Positions 1 through 11,535 of a stretch of 64,000 nucleotides of DNA are shown in pieces (positions within the stretch are counted from its first letter, which is position 1; every line of letters begins with the position of its first letter). Source of the DNA: Calliphora vicina. Taxonomy: Eukaryota > Arthropoda > Insecta > Diptera > Calliphoridae. The DNA lies in the NCBI RefSeq assembly GCF_958450345.1, contig NC_088780.1, forward strand, positions 151,882,726 to 151,946,725. The letters are read 5' to 3'. The notes under the pieces are model-generated. The model was given only the letters and a program-made list of their open reading frames with translations. It was not told the origin of the DNA and made no database searches. The position numbers and the translations under genes were made by a program.

Positions 1-3000
1 AACTGAAATATCTTAAATCGTTAATAACTTCGTAAATACAGCGATTTAAGCCAAATTAAGCTCAATCTGTGATCACTCGTATTTCATAACAAAAATCGAT
101 CTTTAGGATAAAAAACTGAAATATCTTAAATCGTTAATAACTTCGTAAATACAGCGATTTAAGCCAAATTATGCTCACTCGTATTTCATACCAAAAATCG
201 ATTTTTAGGATAAAAAACTGAAATATCTTAAATCTTTAATAACTTCGTTAATACAGCGATTTAAGCCAAATTATGCTCACTCGTATTTCATACCAAAAAT
301 CGATTTTTAGGATAAAAAACTGAAATATCTTAAATCGTTAATAACTTCGTAAATACAGCGATTTAAGCCAAATTAAGCTCAATCTGTGATCACTCGTATT
401 TCATACCAAAAATCGATTTTTAGGATAAAAAACTGAAATATCTTAAATCGTTAATAACTTCGTAAATACAGCGATTTAAGCCAAATTAAGCTCAATCTGT
501 GATCACTCGTATTTCATAACAAAAATCGATCTTTAGGATAAAAAACTGAAATATCTTAAATCGTTAATAACTTCGTAAATACAGCGATTTAAGCCAAATT
601 AAGCTCAATCTGTGATCACTCGTATTTCATACCAAAAATCGATTTATAGTATAAAAAACTGAAATATCTTAAATCGTTAATAACTTCGTAAATACAGCGA
701 TTTAAGCCAAATTAAGCTCAATCTGTGATCACTCGTATTTCACAACAAAAATCGATTTTTAGGATAAAAAACTGAAATATCTTAAATCGTTAATAACTTC
801 GTAAATACAGCGATTTAAGCCAAATTAAGCTCAATCTGTGATCAATCGTATTTCATACCAAAAATCGATTTTTAGTATAAAAAACTGAAATATCTTAAAT
901 CGTTAATAACTTCGTTAATACAGCGATTTAAGCCAAATTAAGCTCAATCTGTGATCACTCGTATTTCATAACAAAAATCGATCTTTAGGATAAAAAACTG
1001 AAATATCTTAAATCGTTAATAACTTCGTAAATACAGCGATTTAAGCCAAATTAAGCTCAATCTGTGATCACTCGTATTTCATACCAAAAATCGATTTTTA
1101 GTATAAAAAACTGAAATATCTTAAATCGTTAATAACTTCGTAAATACAGCGATTTAAGCCAAATTAAGCTCAATCTGTGATCACTCGTATTTCATAACAA
1201 AAATCGATCTTTAGGATAAAAAACTGAAATATCTTAAATCGTTAATAACTTCGTAAATACAGCGATTTAAGCCAAATTAAGCTCAATCTGTGATCACTCG
1301 TATTTCATACCAAAAATCGATTTTTAGTATAAAAAACTGAAATATCTTAAATCGTTCATAACTTTGTAAATACAGCGATTTAAGCCAAATTAAGCTCAAT
1401 CTGTGATCACTCGTATTTCATAACAAAAATCGATCTTTAGGATAAAAAACTGAAATATCTTAAATCGTTAATAACTTCGTAAATACAGCGATTTAAGCCA
1501 AATTAAGCTCAATCTGTGATCACTCGTATTTCATACCAAAAATCGATTTTTAGGATAAAAAACTGAAATATCTTAAATCGTTAATAACTTCGTAAATACA
1601 GCGATTTAAGCCAAATTAAGCTCAATCTGTGATCACTCGTATTTCATAACAAAAATCGATCTTTAGGATAAAAAACTGAAATATCTTAAATCGTTAATAA
1701 CTTCGTAAATACAGCGATTTAAGCCAAATTAAGCTCAATCTGTGATCACTCGTATTTCATACCAAAAATCGATTTTTAGGATAAAAAACTGAAATATCTT
1801 AAATCGTTAATAACTTCGTAAATACAGCGATTTAAGCCAAATTAAGCTCAATCTGTGATCACTCGTATTTCACACCAAAAATCGATTTTTAGAATAAAAA
1901 ACTCAGATATCTTAAATCGTTAATAACTTCGTAAATACAGCGATTTAAGCCAAATTAAGCTCAATCTGTGATCACTCGTATTTCATACCAAAAATCGATT
2001 TTTAGGATAAAAAACTGAAATATCTTAAATCGTTAATAACTTCGTAAATACAGCGATTTAAGCCAAATTAAGCTCAATCTGTGATCACTCGTATTTCATA
2101 CCAAAATCGATTTTTAGGATAAAAAATCGTTAATAACTTCGTAAATACAGCGATTTAAGCCAAATTAAGCTCAATCTGTGATCACTCGTATTTCATACCA
2201 AAATCGATTTTTAGGATAAAAAACTGAAATATCTTAAATCGTTAATAACTTCGTAAATACAGCGATTTAAGCCAAATTAAGCTCAATCTGTGATCACTCG
2301 TATTTCATACCAAAATCGATTTTTAGGATAAAAAACTGAAATATCTTAAATCGTTAATAACTTCGTAAATACAGCGATTTAAGCCAAATTAAGCTCAATC
2401 TGTGATCACTCGTATTTCATACCAAAATCGATTTTTAGGATAAAAAACTGAAATATCTTAAATCGTTAATAACTTCGTAAATACAGCGATTTAAGCCAAA
2501 TTAAGCTCAATCTGTGATCACTCGTATTTCATACCAAAATCGATTTTTAGGATAAAAAACTGAAATATCTTAAATCGTTAATAACTTCGTAAATACAGCG
2601 ATTTAAGTCAAATTAAGCTCAATCTGTGATCACTCGTATTTCATACCAAAAATCGATTTTTAGGATAAAAAACTGAAATATCTTAAATCGTTAATAACTT
2701 CGTTAATAACTTTGTAAATACAGCGATTTAAGCCAAACTAAGATCAATCACTCGTATTTCGTACCAAAAATCGATTTTTAGGATAAAAACTGAAATATCT
2801 TAAATCGTTAATAACTTTGTAAATACAGCGATTTAAGCCAAATTCAGCTCAATCTCTGATCACTCGTATTTCATACCAAAATCGATTTTTAGGATAAAAA
2901 ACTGAAATATCTTAAATCGTTAATAACTTCGTTGATACAAAGATTTAAGCCAAAATCCCTCATATTTCATACCAAAAATCGCTTTTTACGATAAAAAACT

Positions 3001-6000
3001 GAAATATCTTAAATCGTTAATAACTTTGTAAATACAGCGATATAAGCCAAATTAAGCTCAATCTGTGATCACTCGTATTTCACACCAAAAATCGATTTTT
3101 AGAATAAAAAACTCAGATATCTTAAATCGTTAATAACTTCGTAAATACAGCGATTTAAGCCAAATTAAGCTCAATCTGTGATCACTCGTATTTCATACCA
3201 AAAATCGATTTTTAGGATAAAAAACTGAAATATCTTAAATCGTTAATAACTTCGTAAATACAGCGATTTAAGCCAAATTAAGCTCAATCTGTGATCACTA
3301 GTATTTCATACCAAAATCGATTTTTAGGATAAAAAACTGAAATATCTTAAATCATTAATAACTTTGTAAATACAGCGATTTAAGTCAAATTAAGCTCAAT
3401 CTGTGATCACTCGTATTTCATACCAAAAATCGATTTTTAGGATAAAAAACTGAAATATCTTAAATCGTTCATAACTTTGTAAATACAGCGATTTAAGCCA
3501 AACTAAGATCAATCACTCGTATTTCGTACCAAAAATCGATTTTTAGGATAAAAACTGAAATATCTTAAATCGTTAATAACTTTGTAAATACAGCGATTTA
3601 AGCCAAATTCAGCTCAATCTCTGATCACTCGTATTTCATACCAAAATCGATTTTTAGGATAAAAAACTGAAATATCTTAAATCGTTAATAACTTCGTTGA
3701 TACAAAGATTTAAGCCAAAATCCCTCATATTTCATACCAAAAATCGCTTTTTACGATAAAAAACTGAAATATCTTAAATCGTTAATAACTTCGTTGATAC
3801 AAAGATTTAAGCCAAAATCCCTCATATTTCATACCAAAAATCGCTTTTTACGATAAAAAACTGAAATATCTTAAATCGTTAATAACTTTGTAAATACAGC
3901 GATATAAGCCAAATTAAGCTCAACCTGTGATCACTCGTATTTCACACCAAAAATCGATTTTTAGAATAAAAAATTCAGATATCTTAAATCGTTAATAACT
4001 TCGTAAATACAGCGATTTAAGCCAAATTAAGCTCAATCTGTGATCACTCGTATTTCATAACAAAAATTGATCTTTACGATAAAAAACTGAAATATTTTTA
4101 ATCGTTAATAACTTCGTTAATACATCGATTTAAGCCAAATTAAGCTCAATCACTCGCATTTCATACCAAAAATCGATTTTTAGTATAAAAAACTGAAATA
4201 TCTTAAATCGTTAATAACTTCGTAAATACAGCGATATAAGCCAAATTAAGCTCAACCTGTGATCACTCGTATTTCACACCAAAAATCGATTTTTAGAATA
4301 AAAAATTCAGATATCTTAAATCGTTAATAACTTCGTAAATACAGCGATTTAAGCCAAATTAAGCTCAATCTGTGATCACTCGTATTTCATACCAAAAATC
4401 GATTTTTAGAATAAAAAACTGAAATATCTTAAATCGTTAATAACTTCGTAAATACAGCGATTTAAGCCAAATTAAGCTCAATCTGTGATCACTCGTATTT
4501 CATACCAAAATCGATTTTTAGGATAAAAAACTGAAATATCTTAAATCGTTAATAACTTCGTAAATACAGTGATTTAAGTCAAATTAGGCTCAATCTGTGA
4601 TTACTCACATTACATACCAAAAACTGATTTTTAGGATAAAAAACTGAAATATCTTAAATCGTTAATAACTTTGCAAATACAGCGATTTTAGCCTAATTAA
4701 GCTCAAAAACTAATTTTTGGTATAAAAAACTTAAATATCTTAAATCGTTAATAACTTTGTAAATACAGCGATTTAAGCCAAATTAAGCTCAATCTGTGAT
4801 CACTCGCATTTCATACCAAAAATCGATTGTTAGGATAAAAAACTGAAATATCTTAAATCGTTAATAACTTTGCAAATACAGCGATTTAAGCCAAATTAAG
4901 CTCAATCTGTGATCACTCGTATTTCATACCAAAAATCGATTTTTAGTATAAAAAAACTAAAATATCTTAAATCGTTAATAACTTTGTAAATACAGCGATT
5001 TAAGCCAAATTAAGCTCAATCTGTGATCACTCGTATTTCATAACAAAAATTGATTTTTACGATAAAAAACTGAAATATCTTAAATCGTTAATAACTTTGT
5101 AAATACAGCGATTTAAGCCAAATTAAGCTCAATCTGTGATCACTCGTATTTCATACCAAAAATCGATTTTTAGGATAAAAAACTGAAATATCTTAAATCG
5201 TTAATAACTTCGTTAATACAGCGATTTAAACCAAATTAAGTTCAATCTGTGATCACTCGAATTTCATAAAAATAACTGATTTTTAGTATAAAAAAACTGA
5301 AATATCTTAAATCATTAATAACTTTGTAAATACAGCGATTTAAGCCAAATTAAGCTCAATCTGTGATCACTCGTATTTCATACCCAAAATCGATTTTTAG
5401 GATAAAAAACTGAAATATCTTAAATCGTTAATAACTTCGTTAATACAGCGATTTAAGCCAAATTAAGCTCAATCTGTGATCACTCGTATTTCATACCAAA
5501 AACTAATTTTTGGTATAAAAAACTTAAATATCTTAAATCGTTAATAACTTTGTAAATACAGCGATTTAAGCCAAATTAAGCTCAATCTGTGATCACTCGT
5601 ATTTCATACTAAAAATCGATTTTTAGGATAAAAAACTCAGATATCTTAAATCGTTAATAACTTCGTTAATACAGCGATTTAAGCCAAATTAAGCTCAATC
5701 TGTGATCACTCGTATTTCATACCAAAAATCAATTTTTAGGATAAAAAACTGAAATATCTTTAAGCCAAATTAATCTTAATTTGTGATCACTCGTATTTCA
5801 TAACAAAAATCGATCTTTAGAATATAAAACTGAAATATCTTAAATCGTTAATAACTTCGTTAATACAGCGATTTAAGCCAAATTAATCTTAATTTGTGAT
5901 CACTCGTATTTCATACCAAAAATCGATTTTTAGGATAAAAAACTCAGATATCTTAAATCGTTAATAACTTCGTAAATATAGCGATTTGAGCCAAATTAAG

Positions 6001-6320
6001 CTCAATCTGTGATCACTCGTATTTCATAACAAAAACTGATTTTTAGGATAAAAAACTGAAATATCTTAAATCGTTAATAACTTTGCAAATACTGCGATTT
6101 TAGCCTAATTAAGCTCAAAAACTAATTTTTGGTATTAAAAACTTAATTATCTTAAATCGTTAATAACTTTGTAAATACAGCGATTTAAGCCAAATTAAGC
6201 TCAATCTGTGATCACTCAAATTTCATACCAAAAATCGATTTTTAAGATAAAAAACTGAAATGTCTTAAATCGTTAATAACTTTATAAATACATCGATTAG
6301 ATTTAAGCCAAATTAAGCCC
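1..6320. repeat. Satellite DNA array, ~113-bp monomer
   Basis: About 56 head-to-tail monomers fill this stretch, and the array is cut by the window edge. The unit start AACTGAAATATCTTAAATCG recurs at 1, 114, 216, 318 and 431, giving periods of 113, 102, 102 and 113. Each monomer carries three dyads: the inverted pair CTTAAATCG and CGATTTAAG, the palindrome AAAAATCGATTTTT and the palindrome GTGATCAC. Identity between neighbours is very high on the left and falls towards 6300, where units lose segments, as near 5755. The array stops at about 6320 in unrelated AT-rich DNA. No reading frame persists. Pericentromeric or other heterochromatic location is an inference. Confidence 0.97.
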
Positions 6321-7134
6321 TTAGATTATGGTTTTTTTGAACATCATAAATATTTTGTAACACTAAAACTGATATTAGATGAAATTCTATAATTACATTA
6401 GTTAGTTGTGCCAACGTTTTGCAATATGAAATAATTTCCAATTTAATTGGCTATAGAACGTGCTTTTTGCTAAAACTAAAATTACCATTAAGTTTTTAAC
6501 AAGTTTTATTTAGAAAACCTCATCAACCTTTTCCAATTGCCTGATACACTTTTAAGTACATATTGAAATAAATTAAAATGTTATTTAACCATTTATCTTA
6601 TGCAACATAATTGATATTTTGCAATTATTGTAAGTTTGACTTCAAAACGATTGAAGTATTTTTAATTAAAAGTTACACAACTTAAAATTACAGGGGAAAC
6701 AAGACAAAAAACTAAGGAAAAAAAACAAAAACTTATCATCATACACCACTTGTAGGTGAAAAGTTTGAAAATACAAAAAAAAAATAAACTGTAAAGAACA
6801 AGAAACAAAAACAGAAAACTTCAACAATATTACAGAAAATAATGAAAGAAAATTGCATATGAGATTCCAATTTTTTGCGTTCGTTTTTCTGTTAATGTTA
6901 GTGACGTTACACAGATAATATGTATACACTGCGGCAAAAAATGGTTAAGGAACAATTTAAGGAAAACAGAACAATATAATTTAATAATGCCTTAAAAGTC
7001 TGCTATCTAAGCAAACAATTTTATTTTAAAATAAAAGAAAAGACTTTAACTTCATTTAAAAAATGATTCAACACTGTTTAATTATGTAACGTGTAGTTAC
7101 ATTATATTTTGTTATAACGACATTTATGGGTCTA
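6321..7134. other. AT-rich sequence, no gene seen
   Basis: This is single-copy-looking AT-rich DNA beside the satellite edge. The one open frame (6666-6929, minus) is Phe-rich low complexity from A-rich tracts and is not credible as coding. A CACTGCGGCAAAAAATGG stretch near 6926 resembles the ends of small transposons elsewhere in the window, but I found no partner end for it. Confidence 0.6.
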
Positions 7135-7136
7135 TA

Positions 7137-7783
7137 CCCGGCGGGAAATAATGCTAGGTCTTCACTTTGTAGGCCTTCTGAAAGACCTGTTTACACATTC
7201 TAAAATATGCGATACTTATTCTACTCTGCCTTCTCTCAGAAGATGTTGTTTGAAATTGCATTGCAAAAAACATTATTGGTTTTGTGTCTCTATAATTCAA
7301 TTAGTTTGCTATCTGTATTATAAACTCTTACATTAAACCTGAGGAAGGCACAAAAACTTCCAAAAAATTTAGTCTTTTATAACAGTTGATGTTGTGAAGA
7401 TCGCGTGAAGGATTTTTTTGTATATGAAACTACACACGTGATACTGTAAAGTCCATTCTTTAGGTTTTATGCTGAATTCATTAAAAATAGTTTCCCTAAT
7501 AACCATATTTAAAGGCTTGCTTCAGACGACCTTTAATTTTCCGTTTTTTAAATAGAAGATCCTATGTAGACCTTCTATGAGACTTTACGGTGTAGGTCTT
7601 CAATGGGAGATCTTCCAATATGCCGTCTTAAGTAGGCCTTCCATTAGCTCTCTAACAGAAGCCAGTATGCAAGGCCTTGGCTACCAATTATACGCTGTTT
7701 ACAATTGAAAGGATTTGAGTTCTATTGTCTGCATAAATAAGGCCTTTAGGAAGGCCTCTTTACTGCATATTTTTTCAGCTGGG
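7137..7783. mobile_element. Non-autonomous TIR element with AGGCCTTC subterminal repeats
   Basis: The left end CCCGGCGGGAAATAATGC pairs with the reverse complement of the right end, CCCAGCTGAAAAAATATGC. TA flanks both sides (7135-7136 and 7784-7785), consistent with a TA target duplication. Inside both ends lie many copies of AGGTCTTC, AGGCCTTC and GAAGGCCT in either orientation, typical of subterminal transposase-binding repeats. No transposase frame is present. The superfamily is unknown; the TA duplication and the subterminal repeats would suit a CMC/EnSpm-like or Tc1-like source, which is only a guess. Confidence 0.6.
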
Positions 7784-8031
7784 TATGTATGTGTGTAATT
7801 TTTCATGTCACTGTGTGTGTTTAAATGCATATTCTCTCAAGTGCATGGATGACAACACCCCTAGACAATCGAAGGCATAAACTGAACAATATCCCCCAGA
7901 TAATACTGTTTGTTATAGCATATTTTACTACAAACTCAAACGAAGAAAAATCATAAAAAATTAAATGAAAAAAAAAACAGAAAATCCAAGAACAGTTTAA
8001 CCAATAATAATTGTAGTATACATTAAACTGA

Positions 8032-8094
8032 TTGCTAGTTATCGATAGGTATTAACTGTTAAACAACTTCTAATACCAATCGATAGACTAGCAA
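8032..8094. repeat. Imperfect inverted repeat, ~23-bp arms
   Basis: The left arm TTGCTAGTTATCGATAGG and the right arm CCAATCGATAGACTAGCAA are near-complementary around a loop of about 19 bp that itself contains GTTAAAC. It could form a hairpin. It lies in AT-rich DNA (7786-8180) with short CACA and CATA runs and no gene. Confidence 0.7.
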
Positions 8095-8180
8095 AAACAA
8101 ACATAATCCTACCACATACATACACACTCACTCACTTACTCACACATGCACAAAAGAAAAACTTACATACATACATACAT

Positions 8181-9152
8181 TAGGGTGGTCCCAAAAAAAG
8201 TGCGGTGAATGTTAACAACTAAAATAAAATGTTAAATCATTCTAAGATTACGTTTCTCAAAATGTTTGTCCTTCAACTTAAGTATTTGGTGAGCGGGATC
8301 AAAGGATAAACATGACGAATCTTCAATTATAATTTAAACTTTTGTATGTTTTTGAAAACATTTTAAATTCTTAATATTTATACCCTACACCACCATAGTG
8401 TGGAGGTCTATTAGTCTAACACCCACCTTAAAGCATACTGATCGACTTAGAATCACTTTCTGAGTCGATTAAGCGATGTCCGTCCGTCCGTCTGGTCGGC
8501 TGGCTGGCTGGCTGTCCATGTAAACCTTGTGCGCGGAGTACAGGTCGCAATTTTGAAGATATTTCGATCAAAGGACCCAAGGACCAAGCCTATTGAAACT
8601 GGCTGAAATCGGTCCATTATTTCACCTAGCCCCCATACAAATGTCCTCCCGAAATTGGACTTCATCGGTCATAAATGTTTAATTTATATATGTATCTCCA
8701 CAAATTCCGCTCCAAATAAGTTTTATATAAACAAAATTCATGTCACCAAATTTTGTTACGATCGGTCCATAATTAGTCATAGCTCCCATATAGACCCGCT
8801 TCCGAAAATCACTTTAACGTGCATAAATCGCTTAAAAATTTTGGTATTAGAACATATCCCAAAGATACAAGACAGCTTTGACATACAACGCTACGACACC
8901 GATTGTAAATTAGAAACATATGTGCACTTAATTTGTTGACAAAATTTAATAAAAAAAATTAAAATTTTTGCCAAACTTTACAAAAGTTTGAATATTTGTG
9001 AGAAATATGATAAAAAATCATGAAAACATTGCTCACTGTACTGACCCCAGGACAAAAATTTTGAGAAATTCTCTGTTTACACGAACTAAACTTTCATTTT
9101 AGTTGGGAACATACACACCTTATTTTTCCTCTATACAAACGGGGCCACCCTA
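8181..9152. mobile_element. hAT-like non-autonomous element, TAGGGTGG ends
   Basis: The left end TAGGGTGGTCCC and the right end GGGGCCACCCTA form inverted termini of about 12 bp. The flanks are CATA-repeat-like (ACATACAT left, ACAACATA right), so an 8-bp target duplication cannot be shown. The interior holds a family A copy and no transposase. TAGGGTGGCCC-type ends are common among fly MITEs. A matching right-end motif (GAGGGCCACCCTAA) stands alone near 58668. Confidence 0.6.
8377..8860 (+). repeat. Dispersed repeat family A, truncated copy
   Basis: It begins with the family signature TATACCCTACACCACCATAG and continues through CGATCGACTTAGAATCAC-like, GTCCGTCCGTC and CCATAATTAGTCATAGCTCC blocks that recur at 10117, 16885, 19718 and 44115. 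It sits inside the TAGGGTGG element. The open frame at 8655-8939 is repeat sequence that reappears in other copies. Nothing here encodes a recognisable enzyme. Confidence 0.85.
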
Positions 9153-9845
9153 ACAACATACATAGATTTCTTTCGTGTGGGAAACATGAATTGCCTGCAA
9201 GGCATGACGAAGACATCCTCCTACCAAACCAACCAACCATCCAAACAATAATATCATCTATAGTTTATGACATTTTGGAATGTGTGTCATTTACATGGAT
9301 GACTATGTGTGAGTGTGTGTGTGTGTGTAAGGACAATGTACATTGTATTTTCATGAACTATAATTGTTAAATTGATTGTTTTCCAAGAAGTTTAAACACT
9401 TGTTATTTTGCAAAATTTTCATAAAACTTGTTATTTTGTTGGCATTTTGTGGTATTTTCAATTGTTAACAATTTCCGTTTTGTATACAAGGAAAATGTAT
9501 GTATGTCGACTTGGGAAAAAAGATAGTTAATGTTAGTTTGTTGTAAAATGTTTGTTATTAATAAATAGTTGTTAACGGCTGATTACTAGTAAGTAATATT
9601 AAATATTTACTAATTTGTTATAACTGCTCTAAAAATGCAAGTCAGAAGGAATTTATGAAAAAATAAATTTATAAGCAATTTTATATGTGTTGGAATATGC
9701 CATATAAAAATGAATTATTGCTGAAATTTGTAAAATATCACCGATTTTCGTTTTTACTTTAGAATTATGATTGATATGTAATTTATTTTAGCTTAATGAC
9801 AAAACTTAGGCATCTTCAACTGCTTTTACATACATATATAGTATG
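9153..9845. other. AT-rich spacer with a GT microsatellite
   Basis: No gene is seen. A (GT)n tract lies at about 9305-9328. The rest is AT-rich sequence without a repeat relationship I could find in the window. Confidence 0.6.
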
Positions 9846-10116
9846 CTCACGTGAGCGTAATTGAAAGGAATATAAAAATGGTTACCACAAACATATAATT
9901 AAATACTACAATCATATATATGATTGCTACAATCATATATATGATTGCTACAATCATATATATGATTGCTACAATCATATATATGATTGCTACAATCATA
10001 TATATGATTGCTACAATCATATATATGATTGCTACAATCATATACATAATTACAGTAACCATAATATTGTTAAAAAACTTGTAAAAATGCTTAAATGGTT
10101 GTGGTAAACATGTCCA
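9846..10116. mobile_element. MITE family G copy with expanded core
   Basis: Motifs such as GGTTACCACAAACATAT, ACAGTAACCATAATATTG and AAACTTGTAAAAATG match the complete family G element at 50552-50926 and the copy at 20331-20630. The right end is cut off where a family A copy starts at about 10117. The core has been replaced by a tandem array. There is no coding capacity; the 71-residue frame on the minus strand is the tandem array translated. Confidence 0.7.
9907..10053. repeat. 21-bp tandem repeat, seven units
   Basis: The unit TACAATCATATATATGATTG plus C is repeated at 21-bp spacing with six near-perfect copies and a degenerate seventh. Each unit contains the palindrome AATCATATATATGATT. 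It expanded from a motif found once or twice in other family G copies. Confidence 0.95.
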
Positions 10117-10942
10117 ACTATATTTTATACCTAACTCCCACCTTAAAGTATACCGATCGACTGATAATCACTTTCTAAGTCGATTAAACGATGTCCGTCC
10201 GTCTGGCTGGTTGGTTGGTTGGCTGTTCATGTACATCTTGTGCGCAAAGTACAGGTTTCAATTTTGAAGATATTTCGATAAAATTTGGTACATACTAGTA
10301 TTTCGGCCAAAGGACGAAGCCTATTGAAATTGGCTGAAATCGGTCCATTAATTCACCTAGCCCCCATACAAATGTCCTGCCGAAATTGGACTTTATCCGT
10401 GATAAATGTTTAATTCATATTGCTATCTACACAAATTTCGCTCCAAATAAATTTTATATATACGAAAATCATGTCACCTAATTTTATGATGATTGGTCCA
10501 TAATTATTAATAGCTCCCATATAAGTCCTGCCTCTGAAATTCACTTAAACGAGCAAAAATCTCTTAAAGATGTTGTTATACACATACAATTAAACACGAA
10601 TAACTTTCATATATACATAAATAAAATGACCTAATTTCATAGCGATCGGTCAATAATTAGTCATAGCTCCCATACAAGACTCGCTTCCGAAAATCACTTT
10701 AACGAGCAAAAATCTCTTAAAGATGTTGTTATACAGATACAATTCAACACGAATAACTTTCATATAGACATAAATTAAATTACCTAATTTCATGGCGATC
10801 GGTCAATAATTAGTCATAGCTCCCATATAATCTTCCGAAAATCATTCACGAAAATAAATTATTGAAATTTTAAAAGAAAAATGATTTTGCTCATTTACTT
10901 AGTGTAGGTTAGTATAAAGCCCGACCATACTTTCTTACTTGT
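10117..10942 (+). repeat. Dispersed repeat family A, near-complete copy
   Basis: It runs from TTTTATACCTAACTCCCACC to the far end AAGCCCGACCATACTTTC followed by TTACTTGTTTT. The block around CATAGCTCCCATA occurs three times with spacing near 170 bp, so the interior has internal duplications. This copy shows the terminal hairpin-type end that other copies lack. No protein domain is seen. Confidence 0.85.
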
Positions 10943-10989
10943 TTTATCTGGGTATAGTATTAGATGATTTTAATTGAGTTTTTTAAGAA

Positions 10990-11132
10990 AACGAATTTGA
11001 GACAGTAGTCAGAGTATATTACGGTAATCTATTTGTATGAAAGTATTCTGATTATAAGACTTTAGTATGTGTTTTAAACGATAGTCGAAAATATGAATGT
11101 ATGGTGAGAATAATAAGTAATACAGCACTCTT
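10990..11132. repeat. Degenerate outlier units of the 19-bp minisatellite
   Basis: Words such as GACAGTAGTCAGAGTATA, GATTATAAGACTTTAGTATG and AACGATAGTCG are diverged versions of the minisatellite unit that fills 12798-14353. More units follow at 11389-11535, after the MITE, for example AGTATAAGATAGTAGTCTGG. Confidence 0.6.
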
Positions 11133-11388
11133 AAGGTAGGGTCACACATGGCAAATAATTGCTAAGAAAAGCGTAACCACTTTTTTTAGCACAAATTTGT
11201 TTGACGTGTTTACTCTTACAATTGTTTTGTAAGATCAAACAGCATCAAATTAAATAAAACTAAATTTTTTGCTTCGAATCATCCTAAGTAAAACAAGTTT
11301 TTGATATAAATAAAAGAATTCAAATATATTTTATTTAGTGGTTACGACTTTTTCGTCAAATATTTGTCATGTGTGACCCCCCTACCTT
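11133..11388. mobile_element. MITE with AAGGTAGGG ends
   Basis: The left end AAGGTAGGGTCACACATGGC and the reverse complement of the right end, AAGGTAGGGGGGTCACACAT, are inverted repeats extending about 50 bp inward (AGTGGTTACG on the right, CGTAACCACT on the left). The element is 256 bp, AT-rich, non-coding, and splits the degenerate minisatellite. The target duplication is unclear. Confidence 0.8.
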
Positions 11389-11535
11389 TAGTATAAGATA
11401 GTAGTCTGGCTAAAATGCCGTTGTCTACGAGCAAGACAGTAGTATGATTATTTAAACATACCCTATATTTATACTCTCGGTAACAGGCGCTGGTACTACT
11501 ATAATACGGTAGTCTTAGTATAAATACACTGAGTA

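Noticed and set aside
1..6320. Possible CENP-B box in the satellite (TTCGTAAATACAGCG)
   Set aside because: Only part of the NTTCGNNNNANNCGGGN consensus fits: the central A and the CGGG are not matched at the right positions.
1..6320. CRISPR-like array of repeats
   Set aside because: The unit is contiguous 113-bp satellite with no unique spacers, in eukaryotic sequence.
6922..6945. CACTGCGGCAAAAAATGG as left end of a larger element reaching 7783
   Set aside because: The right end at 7783 pairs better with CCCGGCGGGAAATAATGC at 7137, including the inner bases and TA flanks.
9847..10062. 71-residue YMIVAII repeat membrane protein
   Set aside because: The 21-bp tandem repeat happens to be a multiple of three; it lies inside a MITE with no promoter or homology.
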